Below, in pieces: positions 1 through 8,348 of a stretch of DNA of 64,000 bases (position 1 is its first letter; each line of letters begins with the position of its first letter). The DNA is from Nocardia ninae NBRC 108245. Lineage in GTDB: Bacteria; Actinomycetota; Actinomycetes; Mycobacteriales; Mycobacteriaceae. The DNA lies in assembly GCF_007990755.1 (NCBI RefSeq), contig NZ_BJXA01000032.1, positions 1 through 64,000 on the forward strand. Direction: 5' to 3'. The notes below the pieces were generated by a model. The model saw only the letters and a program-made list of their open reading frames with translations. It did no database searches and was not told the origin of the DNA. A program made the position numbers and the translations under genes.

Positions 1-855
1 CCCGCCGCAGCCCCCACGGCGGTCCCCGCAACCCCGGAGGTCACTGTTCCCAGGACCGGTACCGGTATCACCGTGCCCACCAGAGCACCGGCGATTCCGC
101 CTACGGTGCCACCAGCGAGAGCGCCCACAATCGCGCCGAGAGCCGCAGCCGGTGCGCCAGCGACGACCGCACCACCAGCACCACCGAGCGCGGCACCACC
201 CAAGGTCGCACCGCTGACCCGATCTGACCGCCCGGCCGGGATACCGATCGAATCCAGGGCCGTCGCGACCTGCGCCTCAGCGCCTGCGGCAGTGTCGTTG
301 ATCGCGTCCGCGTACTCCGGAGGTAGCCAGTCCGGTCGCGGTGCCTCCCACTGTCCGATCCGAATTGTGTTCTCCGGTGGCTCGATCGGCGCTACCGGGG
401 CCACGGGTTCGGGCAGGTGCAGGTCCTCGAGCGCGATCGGCTCCACCGGCTGGTCCGTTGATGGTGGCGGGCGGGTCCCGGACTCGTTGCGGATCTCGGG
501 CGGCTGCGAGTAGTACAGCGGTTGGGTCGGGGCGGGTTCCGGGGGCGGAGGAGGAGGTGGGGTGGCGGTGCCCGGCTGCGTGGGACCGGTGACACCAGGC
601 TGATCAGTGATCACTGCGGGCGCACCGATCGCCGCCGACAACACGACCGGCATCGCAGCGCCGGAACCGGATTCTGCGACTACGGCCGGACCCGCTACCG
701 CGACCAGCACGATGACCATGGGCAGCGTGCTCGCGAGCACCGACCTACTTCCACGGGAAGCGTTCGAGCACAGCCGATTACGATTCCCAGGCTCGCTGAT
801 TCTGTCTCGCGAATGGGTTACACGGTGGCGTCGAGTGTTCAAAGAATTGGACATG
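1..855 (-). CDS. Pro-rich/Gly-rich membrane-associated protein, 3' end outside the window
   Basis: The minus strand is open from an ATG at 855 to the window edge (285 codons, no stop), so the C-terminus is missing. GAAGGG lies just upstream of the ATG. Residues 1–37 are Arg/Ser-rich, followed by one hydrophobic segment (LPMVIVLVAVAGPAVVA) that could be an uncleaved anchor or signal peptide. A Pro-rich stretch and an acidic Pro-rich region come next. The visible end is a long Gly/Ala/Val-rich hydrophobic tract with glycine-zipper character. I do not recognise an enzymatic domain. Similar Gly-rich 'insoluble domain' proteins are common in Nocardia and Rhodococcus, but that comparison is from memory. 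Probably a cell-envelope protein. Confidence 0.7.
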
Positions 856-927
856 CCAAATAGCCCTTCGTGGTGAAGGTGAAGATTTCGGGTGGGATGG
901 GTTGCGTGTGATCTCGCGCTTGCGAAG

Positions 928-961
928 CGCCTCCCAGGAGCGAATGCGCCACTGGGAGGCG
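928..961. repeat. Inverted repeat upstream of the small ORF
   Basis: CGCCTCCCA (928–936) and TGGGAGGCG (953–961) are perfect 9-bp inverted arms around a 16-nt loop. It lies between the divergent starts at 855 and 978/984, ending 16 nt before the small ORF. It could be an operator or an RNA hairpin in the leader. No T-run follows, so a terminator is less likely. Confidence 0.5.
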
Positions 962-977
962 ACTTCTCAGGAGTTAG

Positions 978-1163
978 GTGTCAATGTCAGATGAACGGGA
1001 GAACGAGCGACAACACTTGCGCGGCGACAGACAGGCCGCTGGACGCCAGCGACAGTCCAGCATTTATCCACGCAAGTATCTGGAAGGGATCCAATGCGGT
1101 TTCCTTTCAATCGGTTTGGGACTTGCGCTTCTCATCCAAACCGGGAAACGACCTGCAATCTAG
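978..1163 (+). CDS. Small putative single-pass membrane protein
   Basis: This 61-codon frame opens with GTG at 978 or ATG at 984; AGGAG at 969–973 sits 4 or 10 nt upstream. The N-terminal half is strongly charged (DERENERQHLRGDRQ) and the C-terminal half contains one hydrophobic segment (GFLSIGLGLALLIQTG) followed by a basic tail. A polar head with one transmembrane helix is typical of small membrane proteins. No family was recognised. The case rests on the ribosome-binding site and composition only, so it may not be expressed. Confidence 0.4.
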   Translation: MSMSDERENERQHLRGDRQAAGRQRQSSIYPRKYLEGIQCGFLSIGLGLALLIQTGKRPAI

Positions 1164-1554
1164 AGGTTTCACTATCCAACTTTTCGTTAACGATCAGTTC
1201 GTCAATTAGCAATAGCGGCCATACGCTGGGAGTTCGCGCCACCTTTGACGATAGGAACGTGACAGTATTTTCCTAGTGACATCATTTGCTGCACACCCGG
1301 CCAGACTGCCTACAGGCAACCGACAGCCAGACCCGGCTGGCACATGAGCCAAGGCCCGTGCCCCAGCGTCATCAGTGGCGCAGGCCGAGCGGTTCTCCCC
1401 TCGAGTCTCGAGCCATCACAACCGGTTGCATCGCAAGGCCGCAGGCCACGCACTCCCGGCCCACAAGACTGCGGTACCGGCGCAGTACACGGTCGATGCG
1501 CTGATCCGCGTGCCCGATCTCTATCGTCGGCACAACGCGGCACTGAGATCCGGA
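1164..1554. other. Intergenic stretch, no gene seen
   Basis: About 390 bp between the small ORF and the end of the AraC gene. The first part (to about 1290) is AT-richer than its surroundings, and TTTGAC followed 16 nt later by TATTTT (around 1241–1270) could be a plus-strand promoter, but no convincing gene follows it. The short open frames here have the composition of shadow frames. Confidence 0.4.
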
Positions 1555-2505
1555 TCAATGACCGGCTGTCATGCGCCATTCGCCGGGGTATTGCCCGTAC
1601 CGTTGGCGAAAGCTTTCGCGAAAGGCACTGGCCGAACCGAAACCGGAGCCGAATGCTATCTGAGTGATAGTGCCGGTACCGATCTCGAGTCGACGCCTCG
1701 CTCGTTTCAGCCTGGTTTCGCGCAGCATTCTCGCGGGCGTGGTCGAAGCAGTTCTCAGCGCCTTGTGCAGCTGGCTCAACGAGCAGCAGAAGTGCTTCGC
1801 AATCGAATCGGGAGTGACGGTCGGATCATCGGAGTTGATTTCGATGTAGACCAGCACTTCCTGCGCCAGTCGCTCCAGCCTGGATAGCTCAGGGGCCTGG
1901 CGGTCATCGAGCGAACTCGCCAGAATCTGGCGCAGGTAGGCGTTGATCTGCGTGAAGTCGTTGCCCGTCATCGTCTCGCGATGCTCGACAAGCGAATTCA
2001 CCATCCCGACGGCTGTCCCGAGCAGAGGGCGGTGCGCATCCATCTTCAGCGGCGGCTGGTCGGTGAGCATCGTGGCGATGGGATCGCTGTCAGGAATGCT
2101 GAGGACAACCGCCCGAGCGGTGTCGTCGTGAGCAACATCCATATCACGACCCATCGAGTACAGACCTACCTCGCCAGGTTCCAGCACAGTGACGTCGTCG
2201 TTCTGCCTCAGAGCCATACGACCTTCGCGCACGATAAGGAGCCGACCACTGCGGTCATCGTCGGTACGAACGTGCTGTTTGGTGCGACGGTAATTGATCA
2301 TGGTGGAGGCGAACTCGATGAGCACATCATTGCCGCACTCCTGGACCCATGTCCGCCCGTTGAAGTCTCGGTGATCGCCGAAGTCGAAGCTCAAACCGAT
2401 GCGACCTTGATTCTCCTGGACCCGCTCAGCCCAAAAATCGGACCGGTCGCCCTTGGGGACCCAAAGGGTGGACTCGCGCCGAAGTTCGTAGCGTTGGCTG
2501 GTCAC
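1555..2505 (-). CDS. AraC-family transcriptional regulator
   Basis: The 316-residue protein has an N-terminal cupin-like ligand/dimerisation region and a C-terminal double helix-turn-helix of about 100 residues. The second helix region reads GTITQIAFGSGFGSASAFRE followed by FRQRYGQYPGEWR, which is the characteristic AraC/XylS end. Start is a GTG. It is transcribed divergently from the cytochrome P450 gene at 2854, across 348 bp that hold three phased copies of AATCCGGCA, so it probably controls that P450 and possibly itself. The effector is unknown. Confidence 0.88.
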   Translation of the reverse strand: MTSQRYELRRESTLWVPKGDRSDFWAERVQENQGRIGLSFDFGDHRDFNGRTWVQECGNDVLIEFASTMINYRRTKQHVRTDDDRSGRLLIVREGRMALRQNDDVTVLEPGEVGLYSMGRDMDVAHDDTARAVVLSIPDSDPIATMLTDQPPLKMDAHRPLLGTAVGMVNSLVEHRETMTGNDFTQINAYLRQILASSLDDRQAPELSRLERLAQEVLVYIEINSDDPTVTPDSIAKHFCCSLSQLHKALRTASTTPARMLRETRLKRARRRLEIGTGTITQIAFGSGFGSASAFRESFRQRYGQYPGEWRMTAGH

Positions 2506-2627
2506 GGTGCCCCTGTCCTATCTATCCTCCACACGGTTCAGGTAAGTCGATTCCAAGCACCGTTGCTTCGAACCAACCCCTCAGTCTGCCGCCGGTGCGC
2601 CGGTGCGTCCACCAGACGAACCCCGGG

Positions 2628-2731
2628 TGCAAAAATCCGGCACGCAATGTCGAAGAATCCGGCAATCCCTGACCCGCAGCATGAGAGCGCTGGCCCCAGC
2701 TCCGAGGCCAAACTGTGCAAAAATCCGGCAC
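2628..2731. promoter_or_regulatory. Three phased direct repeats, candidate AraC operators
   Basis: TGCAAAAATCCGGCAC occurs identically at 2628–2643 and 2716–2731. A third, partial copy (AAGAATCCGGCAA) lies at about 2653–2665. The shared core AATCCGGCA starts at 2634, 2656 and 2722, so spacings are 22 and 66 bp, all multiples of about two helical turns. Direct repeats on one DNA face are the usual binding arrangement for AraC regulators. This lies in the 348-bp gap between the AraC gene and the P450; nothing else was recognised in that gap. Confidence 0.6.
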
Positions 2732-2853
2732 TTCCGTACGAGATCCCGGTCGATTTGCTCTCCGAAATCTGAATAGCATTGCGTGACAGTCGAATACAAC
2801 CTGAGCTGAGCGCTCGCGACAGTTGGGCACTCCGGCCCTTTTCAGGAGATCTG

Positions 2854-4083
2854 ATGAACGACCAAACCAGCCTCATCGTACTGGACCCCAACGGAACCGA
2901 CATCCACGGCGAAGCTGCTCGCCTCCGTGCCCGCGGACCCCTGTCTCTGGTCGAGCTGCCCGGCGAGGTCCGGGCGTGGGCGATCACCGACCCCGAATTG
3001 CTCAAGAAACTCCTGGTCGACGCCCGAGTATCCAAGGACCCTCGCCAGCACTGGCCCGAGTTCATCAGCGGTGAAATCACTTCCGCGTGGCCGCTATACC
3101 CGTGGGTGTCGCCGGTCAACATGTTCAATGCCTACGGGTCAGATCACCGCCGACTGCGCAGAATCATCTCTCCCGCCTTCTCCTCGCGACGCACCGAGGA
3201 CATGCGCGCCCGGATCGAAGCCATCACCCACGAGCTACTTTCCGAGCTCGCCGGCACTCCCCATGGCGAGTCGGTCGATCTACGTGAGGCTTTCGCCTAC
3301 CCGTTACCTATCCGGGTGATCTCGGAGCTGGTGGGCGTACCCCACCACCTCTATCCACCCGTACGACGTTGCGCCGATGAACTTTTCGACACCTCACCGC
3401 GCACTTCGCAACAATCCGAAGCCAACAACGACCGGATATACGGCCTGTTCGCCGATCTGGTCGCCTACCGACGCGCCCACCCTGGCGACGACATGACCAG
3501 CCAGCTGATCGGTCATCGCGAACCCGACGGCTCCGGACTCAGCGAGCAGGAACTCATCGGCACTCTGCTGCTGGTGATCAGCGCTGGCCACGAAACCACC
3601 GTAAACCTGCTCGACCACGCGATCTTCGCCCTGCTAACCCACCCCGACCAGCACGGTGCCCTGCGAGCCGACCAAGCCTGCTGGGCCGACGTAGTCGAGG
3701 AGACACTTCGCCTCGAAGCACCCGCCGCTTATGTTCCCCTGCGCTACGCGGTCGCAGACATCAACATCGACGGAGTCATCATCGCCCAAGGCGACCCGAT
3801 CCTGGTCTCCTACGCCGCAGTCAACCGCGACCCGCGCACTTACGGCCCCGACGCTGACCACTTCGACATCCACCGAACCAACAAGGCCCACATGTCTTTC
3901 GGGTACGGCGTCCACCGTTGCCTCGGCGCCCCTTTGGCTCGACTAGAAGCCACCATCGCACTACCCGCACTGTTCGACCGATTCCCCAACATGCGCCTGG
4001 CTGCCGACAACACCGCACAACTGGCCACCATCAACAGCTTCATCTCCAACGGACACACCACCCTCCCGGTCCACCTCACCTGA
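2854..4083 (+). CDS. Cytochrome P450
   Basis: A 409-residue soluble bacterial P450. The start ATG at 2854 is chosen because CAGGAG lies 6 nt upstream; a longer frame opens at 2779 without such a site. Visible motifs are the I-helix oxygen-activation motif AGHETT, the K-helix EETLR and the heme-binding loop FGYGVHRCLG with the proximal cysteine at residue 356. These place it among class I actinobacterial P450s that take electrons from a ferredoxin and reductase, but no ferredoxin gene is adjacent. The substrate cannot be inferred. Regulation by the divergent AraC protein is likely. Confidence 0.93.
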   Translation: MNDQTSLIVLDPNGTDIHGEAARLRARGPLSLVELPGEVRAWAITDPELLKKLLVDARVSKDPRQHWPEFISGEITSAWPLYPWVSPVNMFNAYGSDHRRLRRIISPAFSSRRTEDMRARIEAITHELLSELAGTPHGESVDLREAFAYPLPIRVISELVGVPHHLYPPVRRCADELFDTSPRTSQQSEANNDRIYGLFADLVAYRRAHPGDDMTSQLIGHREPDGSGLSEQELIGTLLLVISAGHETTVNLLDHAIFALLTHPDQHGALRADQACWADVVEETLRLEAPAAYVPLRYAVADINIDGVIIAQGDPILVSYAAVNRDPRTYGPDADHFDIHRTNKAHMSFGYGVHRCLGAPLARLEATIALPALFDRFPNMRLAADNTAQLATINSFISNGHTTLPVHLT

Positions 4084-4248
4084 ACCCCGGCCGCCACGAA
4101 TCGCCGAACGGTTCCGGCGGGGCCGCGACTTACACCAGTGCCCGAAGCCCCGCCGGAGTTGCCGCCCGGTACCCCCACACCGAAACGCTGCCTACTTTTG
4201 CTCGCCTCCCGCCCGCCTCGCGAAACCAGATGAAAGGAGAGGCTCCGC

Positions 4249-5091
4249 ATGGTCCACCGTCCATACCGTGCACGTACCACCGTGCCACGACCGACCATCC
4301 CTACGTTGGGAACCACCTTGCGATTGATCCGTGAAGGCTTAGGGCTGACACGCCTGACCGCCCACGAGTGCCACGGCATCAGCTACTCCTACCTCTACGA
4401 AATCGAGGCGGGCAAGCGAACACCGAAGCTCGAGACTTTGGACGCGCTCGCCTCCGGTTACGGCTATGACGTCGACTCGCTCCTAACACGCCACCTCCGC
4501 GAACTACGTTCTCCCCCAGCAGATCTGATGCCAACACAACGACTCCGCGAACGAGTGACCTCGAACCGCGACTGGATGAGCCATCTCGACGACCTTCAGC
4601 AGCGCGGCGATCTCGCCGCATACCTCGACCCGTTCTGGAATGTCTTGGCCTGCAACGAACTCTTCCTATCGGCAATGCCCGGTCTCGAGAAGACGTGCTC
4701 GATCGCCGAGTGGCTGTTCAGCCCCATCGCACAGGAAGTCTGGGTCGACTGGGAGAAGGAGGCCGCATGGAATATCGCCTACATCAAAGCAATCCTCGGC
4801 CGCTATCGACGCTCCCAACAAGCCCGCGACCTCCTACGCCATCTCGGCCCCAATAACGAATTTCGTCGCATGTGGGCATCAAGTGTCGACGTGAACTACG
4901 GCCGCGACAGCGACTCCCTGCTCCACGTCCGACACCCCCCGAACAACGAAATCGTGTCCTACTGGCTCAGCTTCGCTCCCATGGTCGAGGACATGACCAT
5001 CTTGCTCACAACCGCAATCCCAAAGCCCTACGCCGGTCCCCGAAACCCCAGCACACCCGAAAGCCCGACACGGGCCACCGACACGCTGTAA
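4249..5091 (+). CDS. XRE-family regulator with MmyB-like ligand-binding domain
   Basis: The 280-residue protein carries a Cro/C1-type helix-turn-helix at about residues 22–75 (SYLYEIEAGKRTPKLETL is the typical recognition region). A C-terminal region of about 150 residues resembles the PAS-like MmyB ligand-binding domain (LDPFWNVLACNELF, then a W-x(4–7)-AWN motif). AAAGGAGAG precedes the ATG. It is co-oriented with the P450 165 bp upstream and with the gene pair downstream, and could regulate either. MmyB-type regulators often control a neighbouring oxidoreductase. Confidence 0.82.
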   Translation: MVHRPYRARTTVPRPTIPTLGTTLRLIREGLGLTRLTAHECHGISYSYLYEIEAGKRTPKLETLDALASGYGYDVDSLLTRHLRELRSPPADLMPTQRLRERVTSNRDWMSHLDDLQQRGDLAAYLDPFWNVLACNELFLSAMPGLEKTCSIAEWLFSPIAQEVWVDWEKEAAWNIAYIKAILGRYRRSQQARDLLRHLGPNNEFRRMWASSVDVNYGRDSDSLLHVRHPPNNEIVSYWLSFAPMVEDMTILLTTAIPKPYAGPRNPSTPESPTRATDTL

Positions 5092-5109
5092 AACCGACTC
5101 AGCCCCGTG

Positions 5110-5138
5110 TCAAGTCGACTAACGATACGTTCAAGTCG
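5110..5138. repeat. TCAAGTCG direct repeat, 21-bp period
   Basis: TCAAGTCG occurs at 5110–5117 and 5131–5138, exactly 21 bp apart, in the 118-bp gap between the XRE regulator and the next gene. Two identical half-sites on the same helical face suggest a protein-binding site, perhaps for the adjacent XRE protein. Too short to exclude coincidence. Confidence 0.35.
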
Positions 5139-5209
5139 GATGAACCCCGGACGCTACGACCTTGACGGGGGATACTGGCCTGTTCGGGCCATGACGAGAA
5201 GGGGTAGAT

Positions 5210-5728
5210 GTGGGCGAAGTTAGGGCGTACACGAAGGCTGAGCTTGAGCAGATAGAACAGGACCAACAGGACCCGAAGTGGCTGGAATGGCTCAAGCCCG
5301 AGAATATGAACGCGCAGCTTGACGCGTTCCTGAACGAGACTGCTCCGGACATGCCTGACAATCCTTGGACGGTTGAGGGATTGGATCATGTCGAGCGGTT
5401 CGTGCTGGAACGATTCTCGACAGTGGATGAGGCCATGCTTTCGGAGAATCATCGAGTGGCGGACCAGTTGACCCGATTTATCGGTGAAGTGTTCCGCAGG
5501 AATTTTGAGGGACGCTGGTTCAATGTTCCGAGCATGAATGGCGGCCGTTATATGAGCTTTGGTCCCGCAATCCGACATGAGTGGGTTGACGCGTATCTGG
5601 ACGTTGCCAATTTGACGACCGCTACCGTGCATCGGAATTGGGGAGATTACCTTTCTGGGATCTTCTCGAACAGTCAGGAGGCTTATCGGAAGTGGGTCGC
5701 ATCCGGTCGGCCACCTCTGATCGAGTGA
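5210..5728 (+). CDS. Hypothetical protein, possible partner/immunity protein of the next gene
   Basis: A 172-residue acidic protein starting with GTG (GAAGGGG lies 5 nt upstream). The N-terminus is hydrophilic (KAELEQIEQDQQDPKWLEWL). The central RFIGEVFRRNFEGRW segment resembles a motif I recall from small actinobacterial proteins of unknown function, some encoded beside toxins. No signal peptide or membrane segment is visible. It ends 40 bp before the nuclease-like gene at 5769 and is probably co-transcribed with it, hence the partner or immunity idea. That role is inference. Confidence 0.6.
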   Translation: MGEVRAYTKAELEQIEQDQQDPKWLEWLKPENMNAQLDAFLNETAPDMPDNPWTVEGLDHVERFVLERFSTVDEAMLSENHRVADQLTRFIGEVFRRNFEGRWFNVPSMNGGRYMSFGPAIRHEWVDAYLDVANLTTATVHRNWGDYLSGIFSNSQEAYRKWVASGRPPLIE

Positions 5729-5768
5729 CCCAGCCTGATCTCTAGCTGTGCAAGGCTCTGGGGGAGCC

Positions 5769-6929
5769 ATGAGTTATGAATGGAACGACAGGCTAGAAAC
5801 GGACTACACCCGATATGTCGGCGGGAAATGGTTTCAAGGGCTCAATGCCAGGGATCGTGAGGGCTACCGCAAGTCCAGGGATCAATGGAAGCGTTCTCGA
5901 GATATGGGCAACCGGTTCCGCGACGGCATGGCTCTGCTGCGCGGTCAGACACCAGAGCGCGGCTACGAGAAGGAAGTACGCCACGATACGCCCAAAGGTC
6001 CCAGGGTTCACGATGTGGCTAATGTGTTGCTCCGAGACGGGAACGAGTATAAAGCGGGCAGGGTCGATAAGGAGAAGGCGCTTCCACAGCTCGAAAAAGA
6101 GGAGCACTTACTCAAGCTGGGTTATCAAATAAATTGGACAGTAGTCCAAGGCGCTAGGGTTGACCGTGAGGTACTCGACAGATTCCAGGAATTAAATAAG
6201 AAATGGGGCCGTCAGTTCGATGTCCAGGAAATCACTCGTGAGCAGCGGCGTCTAGCGCTCACGATCGGTAAGCATCTCGAGAAGCAGAAGCGGGCCAAGG
6301 AGAAAGAGGCCCGAGCGCTGGAGAGGGCAGAGAAGGAACGGCAGCGTGTAGCGCAGCAGAAAGCTGTCGAGCTGGCGAAGGAACGTGCTGAGCAAAACCG
6401 CAAAATGCAGCAGTTTCGGGAAGCTGCCGCGCGGGGGCGGGCCGATGCCCCTGAACGAGTAGCGCAGGAACGGAAAACGCTGGACGTACTCCAGCGGGTA
6501 GCGCGGGAACGCGCAGCATCGGAAGCCGAACGGGACCGGGTCGCAAGGGAATCCGCCGAACGGGTGGCGAGAGAATTCCCATTCCCAGCGCCTAGCCAGT
6601 CCCAGGAGCGAGAAACTGTCGAGATTGGTGGCCGAGTTGCTTCCGAGCTGGCCGACGCGGCCAGCGTCGAACGGGAAGCGGCAGAACGTGAAGCCACGAA
6701 AGAACGCGAGCGCGCCGCCAAGTTGTCGGAGCTGAACAAGGCGCGAGACGCTGCATTCAAGGAGCGCCAAAGCCGTATGACGGAGGCGGAAAGGCTCGCC
6801 TGGTTAGGGCAGGCAGTTCACCCGCAAGGGGCGGTACTGGAGCCGCCCGGCCATGCGCCGGGGGTTGAGCGCGGCGGTACAGGGCAAGGACCGGACCGTA
6901 CTCGAGGCATAACACGTGATGGCCGTTAG
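5769..6929 (+). CDS. Protein with possible PD-(D/E)XK nuclease domain and long coiled coil
   Basis: The 386-residue product is read from ATG 5769, behind GGGGGAG; a GTG at 5748 would add 7 residues but lacks a ribosome-binding site. Residues about 60–165 look like a restriction-endonuclease-fold domain of the kind found at toxin C-termini. Candidate catalytic residues are E67/E69, D82 and E93-Y-K95, matching D-x(10)-E-x-K. Residues about 170–330 are a highly charged Lys/Arg/Glu/Ala coiled coil, with a low-complexity tail. Base composition is less GC-rich than flanking genes (for example around 6121–6210), suggesting transfer. No secretion domain (WXG/LXG) is fused, so it may act inside the cell, possibly in defence. 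Confidence 0.55.
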   Translation: MSYEWNDRLETDYTRYVGGKWFQGLNARDREGYRKSRDQWKRSRDMGNRFRDGMALLRGQTPERGYEKEVRHDTPKGPRVHDVANVLLRDGNEYKAGRVDKEKALPQLEKEEHLLKLGYQINWTVVQGARVDREVLDRFQELNKKWGRQFDVQEITREQRRLALTIGKHLEKQKRAKEKEARALERAEKERQRVAQQKAVELAKERAEQNRKMQQFREAAARGRADAPERVAQERKTLDVLQRVARERAASEAERDRVARESAERVAREFPFPAPSQSQERETVEIGGRVASELADAASVEREAAEREATKERERAAKLSELNKARDAAFKERQSRMTEAERLAWLGQAVHPQGAVLEPPGHAPGVERGGTGQGPDRTRGITRDGR

Positions 6930-7059
6930 CTACTCGCTGCCCAAGGCCCTGGGGTAGGCGCCCCACCCCCGGCAATTTGGTATGCGTTCCATATAGCAGG
7001 AGCGAGACTGTACGGGCTTCGAGGTTTGCTTGGGTCCCAGTGATTTAGCCGAACACAGC

Positions 7060-7566
7060 CTAATTTGGATCCGACACGCACGGTGGGGCTGTAAAGCCAT
7101 GCTTGCCCGTCGTGGTTGTACCGACGTGGACCTCACTGTTGACAGCCTCGGGGCGCGTAGCACAGAGGTAGCGTTCACGTGCCGCGGCGAGCTGTTCCAG
7201 GATCGGACCGGATTGTGGCTCTCCCGCTTCCTCCCAAACCGTAGCCGCACCCCGGAACTCGGCCCTGGCCTGCTCGTACTCCTCCGACCCCGCCCACGGG
7301 CGGTCGGTGGACGCCAACCGCAATACGGGTGTGTCGCCATCACCACCGTTGCCGTTACTGGTGCCGTTGCTGGTGTTCGCTCGGCGGTCGGCCAGCCAGC
7401 GCTCGAGATGAACCAGCGCCGCCCCCGACACCACTGATTCGTGCTCGTTCGCGCTGAACAACTCCCACCCGTAGGGCGGGGTATTCCGGCGACGTATCCC
7501 GTACCCCGCACGGGCGGCTTCGATGGTCACCCGCCGCCGCAGAACCTCGAAGATCCCCACGCTCAC
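7060..7566 (-). CDS. Hypothetical protein with Asn/Gly-rich linker
   Basis: A 168-residue protein whose start overlaps the stop of the upstream gene by 4 bases, so it is translationally coupled to it. A folded N-terminal part is followed by a low-complexity linker (NTSNGTSNGNGGDG) at about 64–77, then a helical segment around residues 90–135. No signal peptide or transmembrane segment. Not recognised. It is the last gene of a ten-gene minus-strand run. Confidence 0.6.
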   Translation of the reverse strand: MSVGIFEVLRRRVTIEAARAGYGIRRRNTPPYGWELFSANEHESVVSGAALVHLERWLADRRANTSNGTSNGNGGDGDTPVLRLASTDRPWAGSEEYEQARAEFRGAATVWEEAGEPQSGPILEQLAAARERYLCATRPEAVNSEVHVGTTTTGKHGFTAPPCVSDPN

Positions 7567-7847
7567 AGCACCCGCTTCGATCGGAGCTTGGTCAGGTAGT
7601 CAGGGTCGAGATCGGCGGTGTCATCGACCACCCGCATACCGATCCACGGGCACGCACCCGGAACCGTCCCCTCGTGCAAACTGATCTTCCCGTCGACAAG
7701 GGGAACCATCCCCGAACAAAGAATCGAAGGGCAGCGGACCTTGAACAGTCGACCCGCCCCGTCGTGCATTCCAACTCCACAGTGCGACAACTTTATCCAC
7801 GGCTCGCACTCGCAGTCCCGGACCGCGCTCGAGGTGTCCTCACTCAT
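7563..7847 (-). CDS. Small Cys-rich protein, paralogue of the upstream gene
   Basis: A 94-residue protein with five cysteines in its first half, beginning with a CECEPW motif, then KLSHCG and SILCSG, and ending the shared core with ACPWIGMRVVDD. This pattern repeats in the neighbour at 7840–8265, so the two are tandem paralogues. The cysteine spacing suggests a small metal-binding (zinc-ribbon-like) fold; that is inference. Its ATG overlaps the upstream gene by 8 bp and its stop overlaps the downstream start by 4 bp. Confidence 0.62.
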   Translation of the reverse strand: MSEDTSSAVRDCECEPWIKLSHCGVGMHDGAGRLFKVRCPSILCSGMVPLVDGKISLHEGTVPGACPWIGMRVVDDTADLDPDYLTKLRSKRVL

Positions 7848-8265
7848 GCTGACTTTTTTCCTGCCGGGCCGCAGTCAGGCGCGCGGCACCTTCACAGGAC
7901 GCCCCTCCGTCGATTGAGGGTGGAGAGTCGAGACCCTGTTCCAGGGGTTGCAACCTGCCTGCGGGCCATGTGTCTCTGTCGTCCACGACACGCAACCCGG
8001 ACCAGGCACACGTGCCGCCGAGCTTGTTCATGTGCGGCACGATGCGCCCGTCGAGCAAAGCGACCCACTCCAGCGCACACCACAACGACCGGCACGACAC
8101 GAACTCAATATCGCCCGAGTCGTCGTTGATGCGTACGGCACCGCATTGCGAAAGATTCAGCCATGGCTCGCCCCCGCATTCGCATACATGCCTCGGCCGA
8201 CGATAGCTCACATGGAATACCCCATTGCGGCTCCACGTTTTCCAGGTTTTTCGGTGAAAAATCAT
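7840..8265 (-). CDS. Small Cys-rich protein, paralogue of the downstream gene
   Basis: ATG 8265 is preferred over GTG 8271 because GGAAGGG is then about 8 nt upstream. The product is about 141 residues. Its core (VCECGGEPWLNLSQCG, later VSCRSLWCALEW and CAWSGLRVVDD) aligns residue by residue with the 94-residue neighbour, sharing most cysteines and the final VVDD. It adds a basic N-terminus and a C-terminal tail of about 40 residues. Function unknown; a metal-binding fold is plausible. Confidence 0.62.
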   Translation of the reverse strand: MIFHRKTWKTWSRNGVFHVSYRRPRHVCECGGEPWLNLSQCGAVRINDDSGDIEFVSCRSLWCALEWVALLDGRIVPHMNKLGGTCAWSGLRVVDDRDTWPAGRLQPLEQGLDSPPSIDGGASCEGAARLTAARQEKSQHE

Positions 8266-8348
8266 GATCACAGCCCTTCCTACAGTCCTTCGTCGGGCAG
8301 GCGCGGTAATCGTGTTTGCCGCGCCAAGGGTTACCTCGACTGCGTCGA

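Noticed and set aside
4379-4675. Minus-strand 98-codon frame inside the XRE gene
   Set aside because: Arg-rich composition and complete overlap with a recognised regulator.
6212-6770. Minus-strand frames rich in Ser/Ala/Arg opposite the coiled-coil gene
   Set aside because: They mirror the repetitive Glu/Arg/Ala codons of the plus-strand coiled coil and have no start signals.
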